Shown one piece after another: positions 19,214 to 27,202 of a stretch of 42,953 bases of DNA. This stretch comes from Streptomyces sp. NRRL S-31. Lineage in GTDB: Bacteria > Actinomycetota > Actinomycetes > Streptomycetales > Streptomycetaceae. The stretch covers positions 1-42,953 of the forward strand of contig NZ_JOCB01000103.1 in the NCBI RefSeq assembly GCF_000718775.1. Reading direction: 5' to 3'. The notes under the pieces were generated by a model. It ran no database searches and was not told where the DNA came from. It saw only the letters and a list, made by a program, of their open reading frames with translations. How positions within the stretch are numbered: position 1 is the stretch's first letter; the number at the start of each line of letters is the position of its first letter. The position numbers and the translations under genes are program-made.

Positions 19214-19244
19214 ACGCCACTGTGACTGATCGTCACAGTGGCGT
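19214..19244. promoter_or_regulatory. 13-bp inverted repeat upstream of bldC
   Basis: Perfect arms ACGCCACTGTGAC / GTCACAGTGGCGT separated by TGATC. There is no T tract, and it is 257 bases after the previous stop and 234 bases before bldC. It is therefore either an operator for a dimeric regulator or an RNA hairpin in a long bldC leader. Confidence 0.6.
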
Positions 19245-19439
19245 GACTGTCCGCTATGGCATGGTCCATCGGCTTCCGTCGCTGATGAACACCTGGGAGG
19301 GCAATTCCATCGGTTTGGCCGACGCGGCTGGACAGATGGTGTAGTTGTAGTGCCGAGGACAAGCCGTTCGTCCTATAACCGACTCGACTCGCGTCCGCCA
19401 TTTCGGGCAACGCGGGTCAAGGTGCAGAATTTAGAGGAA

Positions 19440-19461
19440 AGAACCGAGAAGGTTCGGTTCT
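19440..19461 (+). promoter_or_regulatory. Hairpin next to the bldC ribosome-binding site
   Basis: Perfect 8-bp inverted repeat AGAACCGA / TCGGTTCT with a 6-base loop (GAAGGT). It ends three bases before the GAGGAG ribosome-binding site at 19465-19470. It could modulate translation initiation or serve as a protein site; either role is inference. Confidence 0.45.
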
Positions 19462-19477
19462 CCCGAGGAGGCCGCTC

Positions 19478-19684
19478 ATGACCGCTCGCACCCCTGATGC
19501 CGAGCCGCTGCTGACCCCCGCCGAGGTCGCCACCATGTTCCGCGTCGACCCCAAGACGGTCACGCGGTGGGCCAAGGCCGGCAAGCTCACGTCCATCCGC
19601 ACGCTCGGTGGACACCGACGTTACCGCGAGGCCGAGGTCCGCGCCCTGTTGGCGGGCATCCCGCAGCAGCGCAGCGAGGCCTGA
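19478..19684 (+). CDS. bldC: Developmental transcription factor BldC (MerR-like)
   Basis: 68-residue winged-helix DNA-binding protein with the MerR/excisionase-type fold: LLTPAEVATMFRVDPKTVTRWAKAGKLTSIRTLGGHRRYREAEVRALL in short segments. It has no effector domain, as expected for BldC. BldC binds head-to-tail on direct repeats and controls entry into development and secondary metabolism in Streptomyces. ATG 19478 is seven bases after GAGGAG. Full length and highly conserved. Confidence 0.97.
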   Translation: MTARTPDAEPLLTPAEVATMFRVDPKTVTRWAKAGKLTSIRTLGGHRRYREAEVRALLAGIPQQRSEA

Positions 19685-19833
19685 ACAACTTCATAACCGG
19701 ACAAGACGGTCGGTCCCCCAATCGGCCGGAGTGTCCGATCCCCTAGCTGTAAGCGACGCGGGGCCTGCCCCAACAGGTCCCTCGCCCAAGCCGAAGAGAA
19801 CGTCGTAGGCAAGCGCCACAGGGTGCGTCGTGG

Positions 19834-19872
19834 ATCGCGCTGGACTCCGCAGAGTCCAGCGCGATCTTTTTT
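19834..19872 (+). terminator. Strong intrinsic terminator downstream of bldC
   Basis: Perfect 14-bp stem ATCGCGCTGGACTC / GAGTCCAGCGCGAT, a CGCA loop and a C(T)6 tail. It is the only classical T-tailed terminator in the window, 150 bases after the bldC stop, leaving a sizeable 3' untranslated stretch. Confidence 0.9.
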
Positions 19873-19966
19873 GTGCGCAGGTCGGGGGCGGGGGCGGCGC
19901 CGGTGAGCGTCCTTGTCGGAGTCTGGGGATGCCTGTCGGAACGGCTGTGCGCGGCCCGTGGGAGCG

Positions 19967-20014
19967 GTGCAATTGCACATATTAAATTGACCCGTTGTAT
20001 GACGCTGGTAAGTA
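19967..20014 (+). promoter_or_regulatory. Orphan promoter with upstream palindrome
   Basis: TTGACC (19987-19992), a 16-base spacer and TAAGTA (20009-20014) form a near-consensus promoter. A 12-bp perfect palindrome GTGCAATTGCAC (19967-19978) ends eight bases before the -35 box. No plus-strand gene follows: the only downstream gene, at 20156-20347, is convergent. A compact hairpin CCGCCGG-CT-CCGGCGG occurs near 20136-20151. The 19873-20155 gap holds nothing else I can identify. Confidence 0.5.
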
Positions 20015-20155
20015 CCGCTGTTCCGAGAACCCATGCGGTGACTCCCGTCACACGATCGGGCGCTTGCTGCTCGCGCTCGGCATGCGTTAAAGGGGGCCGG
20101 CCGTGCCAGCTGCCCATGCCTGTAAGGGTGTTGGGCCGCCGGCTCCGGCGGGAGG

Positions 20156-20347
20156 TCATGCCCGCCGGGGACTCTCCTCGGTGACGGCCTCCTGTCCGGC
20201 CTCCCGGCCGCGCGGACCCGCGTCCATCGCCAGCCGCAGCAGACGGTGGCAGACGGGGCAGTGGCGCGTGAAGTGCCGGTAGGAGGAGGCGGCCGACAGA
20301 TGGGCCCTCAGGAGCGCCCGCGTCTCGTGCCTGACCGACGCCGCCAT
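20156..20347 (-). CDS. Small zinc-ribbon-like hypothetical protein (DUF6274-like)
   Basis: 63 residues: MAASVRHETRALLRAHLSAA, then SSYRHFTRHCPVCHRLLRLAMD and a variable tail. A CPVCH motif preceded by HFTRH could bind one metal ion. Similar short proteins are annotated in Streptomyces as DUF6274 (recalled, not checked). ATG 20347 follows CCGGAGGTGGCGT, a good ribosome-binding site. It is convergent with the orphan promoter transcript. Confidence 0.7.
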   Translation of the reverse strand: MAASVRHETRALLRAHLSAASSYRHFTRHCPVCHRLLRLAMDAGPRGREAGQEAVTEESPRRA

Positions 20348-20507
20348 ACGCCACCTCCGGGAGCCGCACAGGGGGAACGAGCCCTGCTCCCTGGGTACCG
20401 AGGGAATGTGACGCCGTCAAGGCCGGGGACGGCCGCGCGGAACGCCGTCAGGACGGCGGCCGGGGCACCGGCGAGGGCCGTTGGCGTCGCCGGCCTCCCC
20501 AAACGCC

Positions 20508-20535
20508 GGAAGGGCCCCCTTCCGGGGGCCCTTCC
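20508..20535 (-). terminator. Terminator after tRNA-Asp (first copy)
   Basis: Perfect 12-bp stem GGAAGGGCCCCC / GGGGGCCCTTCC with a 4-base loop, six bases beyond the 3' end of tRNA-Asp on the minus strand. Confidence 0.8.
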
Positions 20536-20540
20536 ATATG

Positions 20541-20615
20541 CGGTCCTGACGGGATTTGAACCCGCGGCCTCCACCTTGACAGGGTGGCGAGCACTCCAAA
20601 CTGCTCCACAGGACC
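20541..20615 (-). tRNA. tRNA-Asp(GTC), copy 1
   Basis: 75-nt minus-strand cloverleaf: acceptor GGTCCTG/CAGGACC, anticodon loop with GTC, canonical T loop TTCAAAT, discriminator G. CCA not encoded. The whole 75 bases are identical to the copy at 40041-40115, while the flanks differ. Confidence 0.95.
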
Positions 20616-20663
20616 TCGATCGCGGCGCTTGCTGCTGCGTTGCGCTGCGAGAAGGACTGTACA

Positions 20664-20696
20664 GGAGGGTGAGGGCCCTGGTCGAACTCACCCTCC
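20664..20696 (-). terminator. Terminator of hrpA
   Basis: 10-bp inverted repeat GGAGGGTGAG / CTCACCCTCC with a 13-base loop, beginning 13 bases after the hrpA stop and ahead of tRNA-Asp. Confidence 0.6.
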
Positions 20697-20708
20697 GTAC
20701 CCGTCCGG

Positions 20709-23700
20709 CTACGGCGCGGCCGCGTCGATCGCCTTCACGATCCGCTTGTCGGAGACCGGGTACGCGGTGCCCAGCGCGTGGGCGAAATAGCTGACCCGCA
20801 GCTCCTCCAGCATCCACCGGATCTCCAGCACCGGGGCCGGGACCGGGCGGCCCTGGGGAAGCTGCTCCAGGAGCCAGGCGTACTCGTCCTGCATCTCGTG
20901 GACCTTCTCCATGCGCGTGGTGTCGCGCTGGACGTTCGCCGGCATCTGCTGGAGCCTGCGGTCGGCGGCCACCAGATAGCGCATCAGGTCGGGCAGCCGG
21001 CGTATGCCCGCCCAGGTGACGAAACCGGGCTTCACGAGGGCGTCCAGCTGCTTGCGGACGTCCGTGAGGTTCGCGAGCAGCGCGGGACTGGCCACGGCCT
21101 TCAGACGGCGCTCACAGGCCTGCCAGGCGGCGAGCACCTGCTGCACCTGGGCGACCGTGCGGACCGTGGTGTCCACGATCTCCGCGCGCACCTTGTCGTA
21201 CAGCTTCCGGTACGACTCCTCGTCCCACGCCGGGCCGCCGAAGTCGCCGATGAGCTTGTCCGCCGCGGCCATCGCGCAGTCGTCGAACAGCGCCTGGACG
21301 GAGCCGTGCGGATTGGCGGACAGCGCCAGCTTCTGGGCGTTCGTCAGCTTCTCGGACGCGAACTTCGCCGGGTTCACCGGGATGTTGCGCAGGATCAGCC
21401 GGCGGGTGCCCTTCCACATGGCCTCGGCCTGCTCCGCCTCGGTGTCGAAGAGCCGCACGGAGACCGTGTCGCCGTCGTCCACCAGCGCCGGGTACGCCTT
21501 GACCGGCTGCCCGGCCCGGCGGGTCTCGAAGACCCGGGTGAGCGCGCCGATCGTCCAGTCCGTCAGGCCGCGCCGCTCCAGCGACTCGCCGCCCTCGCGG
21601 GAGGCGGTCGCCGCCGCGGCCTGGGACAGGGCCTTGCGGGCCTTCGGCTTCAGACGCAGCTTCAGCGCCTGGAGGTCCTTGTCCTCGTCCAGTTTCCGGC
21701 GCCGCTCGTCGACGATCCGGAAGGTGATCTTGAGGTGCTCGGGGACCCTCGACCAGTCGAAGTCGTCGGCCTCGAAGGGCACGCCGACCATCCGCTTCAG
21801 TTCGCGGGCCATCGTCACGTCCAGCGGCTCCCGGAGGGGCACCGCCTTCTCCAGGAACGCCTTCGCGTAGTTCGGCGCCGGTACGTAGTTGCGGCGGATC
21901 GGCTTGGGCAGGGAACGGATCAGCTCCGTCACCACTTCCTCGCGCAGGCCCGGGATCTGCCAGTCGAAGCCCTCGTCCGTGACCTGGTTGAGCACCTGGA
22001 GCGGGATGTGCACCGTCACGCCGTCGGCGTCCGCACCCGGTTCGAACTGGTAGGTCACCTTGAACTTGAGGTTCCCCTGGCGCCAGGTGTCCGGGTAGTC
22101 GGCCTTGGTCACCGCCTCCGCCGACTCCCGGATGAGCATCTCCCGCTCGAAGTCCAGGTGGTCCGGCTGCTCCTGCCGCTTGCGCTTCCACCAGGAGTCG
22201 AAGTGGGCCCCGGACACGACGTGTTCGGGCACCCGCTGGTCGTAGAAGTCGAAGAGCGTGTCGTCGTCCACGACGATGTCCCGGCGCCGGGCGCGGTGCT
22301 CCAGCTCCTCGACCTCGCTGAGGAGCCTGCGGTTGTCGGCGAAGAACTTGTGGTGGGTGCGCCAGTCGCCCTCCACGAGCGCGTTGCGGATGAACAGTTC
22401 GCGGGAGACCTCGGGGTCGATCCGGCCGTAGTTCACCTTCCGCTGGGCGACGATCGGTACGCCGTACAGCGTGACCTTCTCGTACGCCATCACGGCCGCC
22501 TGGTCCTTCTCCCAGTGCGGTTCGCTGTAGGTGCGCTTGAGGAGGTGCCCGGCGAGCGGTTCGACCCACTCGGGCTCGATCCTGGCGTTGACCCGGGCCC
22601 AGAGCCGGCTGGTCTCCACCAGCTCGGCGGACATCACGAACCTCGGCTGCTTGCGGAACAGCGCCGAACCCGGGAACAGGGCGAACTTGGCGTTGCGCGC
22701 GCCCAGGTACTCGTTCTTGTTGCCGTCCTTCACGTCCTTCATGCCGACGTGGGAGAGGAGGCCGGCGAGGAGGGAGACATGGACGCGGTCGGCCGGGGCG
22801 TCCTCCTCGTTGAGGTGGATGCCCATCTGCTTGGCGACCGTGCGCAGCTGGGTGTAGATGTCCTGCCACTCGCGGATGCGCAGGAAGTTCAGGTACTCCT
22901 GCTTGCACATCCGACGGAAGGACGACGAGCCCCGTTCCCGCTGCTGTTCGCGGATGTAACGCCACAGGTTCAGATAGGCGAGGAAGTCGCTGGTCTCCTC
23001 CTTGAACCGGGCGTGCTGCTGGTCGGCCTGGGCCTGCTTGTCGGCCGGGCGCTCGCGCGGGTCCTGGATGGACAGCGCGGCAGCGATGACCATGACCTCG
23101 CGGACGCAACCGTTGCGGGCGGCCTCCAGGACCATCCGGGCCAGCCGCGGGTCGACCGGCAGCTGGGCCAGCTTGCGGCCGGTGTCCGTGAGCCGCTTGC
23201 GGGGGTCCTGCTGGGCCGGGTCCAGCGCGCCCAGCTCCTGGAGCAGCTGTACGCCGTCGCGGATGTTGCGGTGGTCCGGCGGGTCGATGAAGGGGAACTT
23301 CTCGATGTCGCCGAGGCCGGCCGCGGTCATCTGGAGGATGACGGAGGCGAGGTTGGTCCGCAGGATCTCCGCGTCCGTGAACTCCGGACGGGCGACGAAG
23401 TCGTCCTCGGAGTACAGGCGGACGCAGATGCCGTCGGACGTACGGCCGCAGCGGCCCTTGCGCTGGTTGGCGCTGGCCTGGGAGACCGGCTCGATGGGCA
23501 GCCGCTGGACCTTGGTGCGGTGGCTGTAGCGGCTGATCCGGGCGAAGCCGGGGTCGATGACGTACTTGATGCCCGGCACGGTGAGCGAGGTCTCGGCGAC
23601 GTTGGTCGCCAGCACGATCCGGCGTCCGGAGTGCGGCTGGAAGACCCGGTGCTGCTCGGCGTGGGACAGCCGGGCGTAGAGCGGGAGCACCTCCGTGAAC

Positions 23701-24653
23701 CGGTACTTCTTCTTCTCCAGCGCGTCCGCCGTGTCCCGGATCTCCCGCTCGCCGGAGAGGAAGACGAGGATGTCGCCGGGACCCTCGCCCATCAGCTCCT
23801 CGACGGCGTCGGTGATGGCGGTGATCTGGTCGCGGTCGGCGTCCTCCGACTCCTCCTCCAGCAGGGGCCGGTACCGGACCTCCACCGGGTAGGTGCGTCC
23901 GCTGACCTCGATGATCGGGGCGTCGCCGAAGTGCCGGGAGAAACGCTCCGGGTCGATGGTCGCGGAGGTGATCACGACCTTCAGGTCCGGGCGCCTGGGC
24001 AGCAGCTGGGCCAGGTAGCCCAGCAGGAAGTCGATGTTGAGGGACCGCTCGTGGGCCTCGTCGATGATGATCGTGTCGTAGGCGCGCAGCTCGCGGTCGG
24101 TCTGGATCTCGGCGAGCAGGATGCCGTCCGTCATCAGCTTCACGAAGGTGGCGTCCGGGTTCACCTGGTCGGTGAAGCGGACCTTCCAGCCGACGGCCTC
24201 GCCGAGCGGGGTGCTCAGCTCCTCCGCGACACGCTCGGCGACCGTCCGGGCGGCGATCCTGCGCGGCTGGGTGTGCCCGATCATGCCGCGCACGCCCCGG
24301 CCCAGCTCCATACAGATCTTGGGGATCTGCGTGGTCTTGCCGGACCCGGTCTCACCGGCCACGATGACGACCTGGTGAGCGCGGATGGCGTCCGCGATCT
24401 CGTCCTTCTTCTGGCTGACCGGCAGCTGCTCGGGGTAGGTGACGGCCGGCACGCGGGAGCGCCGCTCGGCCATCCGGTCCGCGGCGCGGTCGATCTCGGT
24501 CTCGATCTCGGCCAGGACGGAGGAGCGCGCCTCCGGCTTGCGGATCTTGCGCGCGCCCTCCAGCCGCCGGCCGAGCCGGTGCGCGTCGCGCAGGGACAGC
24601 TCGGTCAGGCGGGGGGCGAGGGTGCCGAGTGCGGGGGCGGGATGCGTAGACAT
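20709..24653 (-). CDS. hrpA: ATP-dependent RNA helicase HrpA (DEAH box)
   Basis: 1,314-residue DEAH-box helicase. After a 75-residue head come Walker A GETGSGKTTQIPK (near residue 98), TQPRRIAA, DEAH in IIIDEAHERSLNIDFLLG (near residue 195) and SATI. The second RecA domain has TNVAETSLTVPGIKYVIDPG and QRKGRCGR, followed by winged-helix/ratchet and OB-type segments and the long C-terminal region specific to HrpA. HrpA helicases act on structured RNA and stalled ribosomes. ATG 24653 has only a weak ribosome-binding site (GGATC). The plus strand opposite is also open throughout, a codon-bias shadow. Confidence 0.95.
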   Translation of the reverse strand: MSTHPAPALGTLAPRLTELSLRDAHRLGRRLEGARKIRKPEARSSVLAEIETEIDRAADRMAERRSRVPAVTYPEQLPVSQKKDEIADAIRAHQVVIVAGETGSGKTTQIPKICMELGRGVRGMIGHTQPRRIAARTVAERVAEELSTPLGEAVGWKVRFTDQVNPDATFVKLMTDGILLAEIQTDRELRAYDTIIIDEAHERSLNIDFLLGYLAQLLPRRPDLKVVITSATIDPERFSRHFGDAPIIEVSGRTYPVEVRYRPLLEEESEDADRDQITAITDAVEELMGEGPGDILVFLSGEREIRDTADALEKKKYRFTEVLPLYARLSHAEQHRVFQPHSGRRIVLATNVAETSLTVPGIKYVIDPGFARISRYSHRTKVQRLPIEPVSQASANQRKGRCGRTSDGICVRLYSEDDFVARPEFTDAEILRTNLASVILQMTAAGLGDIEKFPFIDPPDHRNIRDGVQLLQELGALDPAQQDPRKRLTDTGRKLAQLPVDPRLARMVLEAARNGCVREVMVIAAALSIQDPRERPADKQAQADQQHARFKEETSDFLAYLNLWRYIREQQRERGSSSFRRMCKQEYLNFLRIREWQDIYTQLRTVAKQMGIHLNEEDAPADRVHVSLLAGLLSHVGMKDVKDGNKNEYLGARNAKFALFPGSALFRKQPRFVMSAELVETSRLWARVNARIEPEWVEPLAGHLLKRTYSEPHWEKDQAAVMAYEKVTLYGVPIVAQRKVNYGRIDPEVSRELFIRNALVEGDWRTHHKFFADNRRLLSEVEELEHRARRRDIVVDDDTLFDFYDQRVPEHVVSGAHFDSWWKRKRQEQPDHLDFEREMLIRESAEAVTKADYPDTWRQGNLKFKVTYQFEPGADADGVTVHIPLQVLNQVTDEGFDWQIPGLREEVVTELIRSLPKPIRRNYVPAPNYAKAFLEKAVPLREPLDVTMARELKRMVGVPFEADDFDWSRVPEHLKITFRIVDERRRKLDEDKDLQALKLRLKPKARKALSQAAAATASREGGESLERRGLTDWTIGALTRVFETRRAGQPVKAYPALVDDGDTVSVRLFDTEAEQAEAMWKGTRRLILRNIPVNPAKFASEKLTNAQKLALSANPHGSVQALFDDCAMAAADKLIGDFGGPAWDEESYRKLYDKVRAEIVDTTVRTVAQVQQVLAAWQACERRLKAVASPALLANLTDVRKQLDALVKPGFVTWAGIRRLPDLMRYLVAADRRLQQMPANVQRDTTRMEKVHEMQDEYAWLLEQLPQGRPVPAPVLEIRWMLEELRVSYFAHALGTAYPVSDKRIVKAIDAAAP

Positions 24654-24741
24654 ACGCGATCCAGGATCTCACCTCGGCGGAAAATCACGCGAACGATTTG
24701 ACTCGGGGCGAGATGTCACCACATGACCTAGCGTGGTCGAT

Positions 24742-25800
24742 ATGCCTGATGCGCCCCATGGAGAGCACGGCCGCCCCCCGACCCGCGCGGAACGCTGGGC
24801 GGCGTTCCGGGCGTCGCCCTTCCTGCCCGCCACGGTCCTGCTGTTCATCCTGGCCGCCGCGGCCGGCCTCTTCGCCGGTTCCTACACGTACGCCATGGCC
24901 AACCCGACCCCGCACAGCATCCCCGCGGCGGTCACCGGCGACCCTGGAGGGCCGGCCGCCCGGCGGTTCATCGACGGCATGGAGGGGGCGTTGGGCGCCT
25001 CCCTGAAGCTCCACCCGTACGGCAGCCGGCGGGACGCGGTGCGGGCGGTGGACGAACAGCGGGTGTTCGCGGTGATCGAGGCGCCCGCCGGCGGCCGGGC
25101 GATCGCCCTGGACGTGTCCGGGGCGTCCGGGGCCACGGTCGCCCAGGTGCTCAGCGAGGCGGCGCTGCGGGTCGGCGGCGCCACCGGCACCCCCGTGGTG
25201 GTCCACGACCTCAAGCCGCTCCAGAAGGGCGACCCGCGGGGCCTGGCGATCTTCTACATCACCCTGGCCGCGGTGATCATCGGCTTCATCGGGGCCATCC
25301 AGCTCAGCGTGCACGCGAAGGCGCTGAACCCGCTGGAGCGCATCGTCTACACCGTCGCCTACGCCGTGCTCGGCGGGTTCACGATCGCCGCGGTGGTGGA
25401 CTGGTGGATGGGGGTGCTGAGGCTGCCCTTCCTGGAGTCCTGGGGAATCCTCGCCCTGACGATGTTCACGTCCGGCATGGTGTTCACGATGTTCAACACC
25501 CTGTTCGGACGGTGGGCCATGCTGCCGACCTGGGGCCTGATGGTGCTGCTGGGCAACCCGTCGTCCGGCGGTGCCGTCTCCTGGCCGCTGCTGCCGTCGC
25601 CGCTCGGCACGATCGGGCGCTGGCTGCCCAACGGGGCCTCGGTGAACGCCCAGCACACGGCGGTGTACTTCCGGGGCCACCAGCACGCGCTGCCGTTCCT
25701 GGTGCTGGTGGCCTGGGCCGTCGTCTCCTGCGCGGTGTTCCTCGTCTGGCGGCACCGGCATCCGGGCGGCCGGCCCACCGGCCCGGCACACGCCGCCTAG
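24742..25800 (+). CDS. ABC-2-type / DUF3533-like membrane protein
   Basis: 352 residues. One helix near residues 29-48 is followed by an extracytoplasmic domain of about 130 residues (RRFIDGMEGALGASLKLHPYG, then EQRVFAVIEAPAGGRAIAL). At least five further helices lie between residues 170 and 345. This matches ABC-2 permease-like proteins of the YhgE/Pip or DUF3533 type. No ATPase gene is adjacent, so a partner would be elsewhere or absent. ATG 24742 lies seven bases after TAGCGT (24729-24734), a plausible -10, so translation may be leaderless; GTG 24733 is an alternative. It is divergent from hrpA. Confidence 0.7.
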   Translation: MPDAPHGEHGRPPTRAERWAAFRASPFLPATVLLFILAAAAGLFAGSYTYAMANPTPHSIPAAVTGDPGGPAARRFIDGMEGALGASLKLHPYGSRRDAVRAVDEQRVFAVIEAPAGGRAIALDVSGASGATVAQVLSEAALRVGGATGTPVVVHDLKPLQKGDPRGLAIFYITLAAVIIGFIGAIQLSVHAKALNPLERIVYTVAYAVLGGFTIAAVVDWWMGVLRLPFLESWGILALTMFTSGMVFTMFNTLFGRWAMLPTWGLMVLLGNPSSGGAVSWPLLPSPLGTIGRWLPNGASVNAQHTAVYFRGHQHALPFLVLVAWAVVSCAVFLVWRHRHPGGRPTGPAHAA

Positions 25801-25824
25801 GCGCTCGGCCCGGGCGCACCCGGC

Positions 25825-26130
25825 TCAGGGCTGGGCGGGCGGAGCCGGCTCGGGGTGTCTGCGGGCCGTGCCGTCCCCGAGGGCGATCGACCGCGCCGTG
25901 TTGGAAACGGCCTTGATGCCCAGATAGGCGGTGGTCATCCCGGTGACGGCGGTGAACGCGGCGGTGAGGACCCCGACGATCACTGCCTTGTCCCCGTCGA
26001 GCCGCCACACGCCGAAGGCGGCGACCGCCGTGATCGCGAGATTGCTGGTGACCACCGCGAGCAGGCCGTACCGCGCCCGGGTCTTCTCCAGCTCGGTGCC
26101 CCGGACGGCTCCGGTCTCGTCCCTGCCCAT
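25825..26130 (-). CDS. Small two-helix membrane protein
   Basis: 101 residues. A charged head (GRDETGAVRGTELEKTRARYG) is followed by two hydrophobic segments (LLAVVTSNLAITAVAAFGVW and AVIVGVLTAAFTAVTGMTTAYLG) and a Pro-rich tail. No family recognised. ATG 26130 has GGGGGAGAC directly upstream, a good site; the longer frame to 26220 has none. It is the last host gene before the integrated element, and its upstream side faces attL. Confidence 0.65.
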   Translation of the reverse strand: MGRDETGAVRGTELEKTRARYGLLAVVTSNLAITAVAAFGVWRLDGDKAVIVGVLTAAFTAVTGMTTAYLGIKAVSNTARSIALGDGTARRHPEPAPPAQP

Positions 26131-26240
26131 GTCTCCCCCGTCCCCGCGCGCCACGCGCGACCGGGCCGAAGGTAGCGCCGACCGGTCGCGGTGCCAAGGC
26201 GTCGCCGTACATCGCCGCACTTCGCCGCGGGGAACGTGAA

Positions 26241-26273
26241 GAGCCCCTCTCCGTTGGTGTCGGAGAGGGGCTC
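26241..26273. terminator. Hairpin at the left attachment site
   Basis: 13-bp stem GAGCCCCTCTCCG / CGGAGAGGGGCTC with loop TTGGTGT. The same stem with a different loop (TTGATCC) occurs at the right end (39889-39921). It originally terminated tRNA-Phe transcription. Confidence 0.75.
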
Positions 26274-26338
26274 ATGCCCTGGTCAGGGCTGCGGTGGCTG
26301 GGGCCGGGGTCGAACCGGCGACCTTCCGCTTTTCAGGC
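26261..26338. repeat. attL: 78-bp left direct repeat of the AICE
   Basis: 26261-26338 is identical to 39909-39986 (offset 13,648). Similarity continues outward to 26239/39887 with only three mismatches in the hairpin loop. The repeat runs from the anticodon loop of tRNA-Phe through its 3' end to the terminator arm. This is the expected geometry of a tyrosine-integrase crossover in a tRNA. Confidence 0.95.
26295..26338 (-). pseudogene. 3' fragment of tRNA-Phe at attL
   Basis: The last 44 bases of tRNA-Phe (from the anticodon loop to the discriminator base), left behind at attL. The sequence diverges right after the core (GTGTCCTAAT), so no cloverleaf can form. Confidence 0.9.
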
Positions 26339-26411
26339 CGTGTCCTAATGAGTGAGGGACTCGCCGCGTAGGGTGTCGGTGCTGTCGGTGGGACGCGGTT
26401 GTGCGCCGGTG

Positions 26412-26441
26412 TTGGCGTACGGGTTGGCGTACGCCAACGAT
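26412..26441. promoter_or_regulatory. Left integrase arm-type sites
   Basis: Two TTGGCGTAC copies (26412-26420 and 26424-26432). The second is part of a 14-bp palindrome TTGGCGTACGCCAA (26424-26437). GTACGCCAACGAT (26429-26441) is the exact inverse of a 13-mer at the right end (39853-39865). The rest of 26339-26515 has no gene. Confidence 0.65.
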
Positions 26442-26515
26442 CCCGACGCCGCTTGCGGTGGGGCCCTTCGACAACGTGCCCGGTGAGGCACTCTCGGAGA
26501 TTGCGAGATTGGCCC

Positions 26516-27202
26516 CTACAGCCGACTCACCAGGGCCGCTCTTGCCAGAGTCTCCATACTGGTCACCACGCCGATTGCCCCGGCGGTGGTCAGGGACTCG
26601 GCCTTGCCCGGCTTGTTCGCGTAGCCGATTGCGTTCATCCCTGCGGCGTGGGCCGCCTCAACATCCCGAACCGCATCACCGACGAAGATGCACTCCCCGG
26701 GTTTCGCGTCGGCTGCCCGCATCGCGTCGGCCAGCAGCCGGGGAGACGGCTTCATGGAGGCAGGCTGACCGTGTACACGGCCGAAACTGCCTGAGACGTA
26801 GTCATCCAGGCCGTGATCGGTGAGGTACCGGGTGATGGCCGCTGTGGCGTTGTTGCTGACCATCCACACGCGGCGCCCGCTCGTCCTGCATGACTCCATG
26901 AATGCCGCTCCGCCAGCCGTCGGTCGAGCCCGCAGAACCGCCTCCACTTCCAGAGCGGACAAGCGGTCGTCCGCCGCGGGAGCAAGGTCTGGCCGTTCGT
27001 CTCCGATCCGCCGGAGCAAGGCGAGCGGATCTGTCTCGCCGGCCCACACGTCCGAACGCTCGGGCATCTGACTCAGCAGCTCCCGTGCCACCTCTGGCGC
27101 AGGGAAGCCATCAAACACCGAGCAGACCGGGCCGTCGAAGTCGAGCAGGACGTGACGCACAGGGGCGAGGATGGACGCCAGAGACCGCACGGTTGCGTTC
27201 AT
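26516..27202 (-). CDS. HAD-superfamily hydrolase
   Basis: 228-residue phosphoglycolate-phosphatase-like hydrolase. Motif I is LLDFDGP with nucleophile Asp21 and Asp23, motif II Ser117 in MVSNNA, motif III Lys151 in MKPSP, and motif IV FVGDAVRD with Asp176 and Asp180. A cap domain is inserted between motifs I and II. The complete set predicts phosphatase activity on an unknown small substrate. It overlaps the GntR gene by four bases (ATGA) and so is co-expressed with it. In pSAM2 the equivalent place holds a Nudix hydrolase, Pif, which blocks redundant transfer, so a similar role is conceivable but unproven. Confidence 0.88.
   Translation of the reverse strand: MNATVRSLASILAPVRHVLLDFDGPVCSVFDGFPAPEVARELLSQMPERSDVWAGETDPLALLRRIGDERPDLAPAADDRLSALEVEAVLRARPTAGGAAFMESCRTSGRRVWMVSNNATAAITRYLTDHGLDDYVSGSFGRVHGQPASMKPSPRLLADAMRAADAKPGECIFVGDAVRDVEAAHAAGMNAIGYANKPGKAESLTTAGAIGVVTSMETLARAALVSRL

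Larger units (their letters stand above)
18958..19477 (+). promoter_or_regulatory. Long upstream region of bldC
   Basis: 520 non-coding bases. It begins with a short inverted repeat GTGAC-GTAG-GTCAC (18958-18971) across the preceding stop. Several AT-rich patches follow around 19090-19210 and 19310-19440, then a 13-bp palindrome and a hairpin listed separately. bldC is known to have a long, controlled upstream region; I could not assign its promoter boxes with confidence. Confidence 0.5.

Noticed and set aside
20778..24701. 1,307-codon open frame on the plus strand opposite hrpA
   Set aside because: Shadow of high-GC codon bias. hrpA on the minus strand has all helicase motifs, and the plus-strand frame shows no family and is dominated by Val/Leu/Arg/Asp.
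24698..24734. TTGACT (24698) as -35 paired with TAGCGT (24729)
   Set aside because: The spacer would be 25 bases, too long for a normal promoter; only the -10 is retained as a suggestion.
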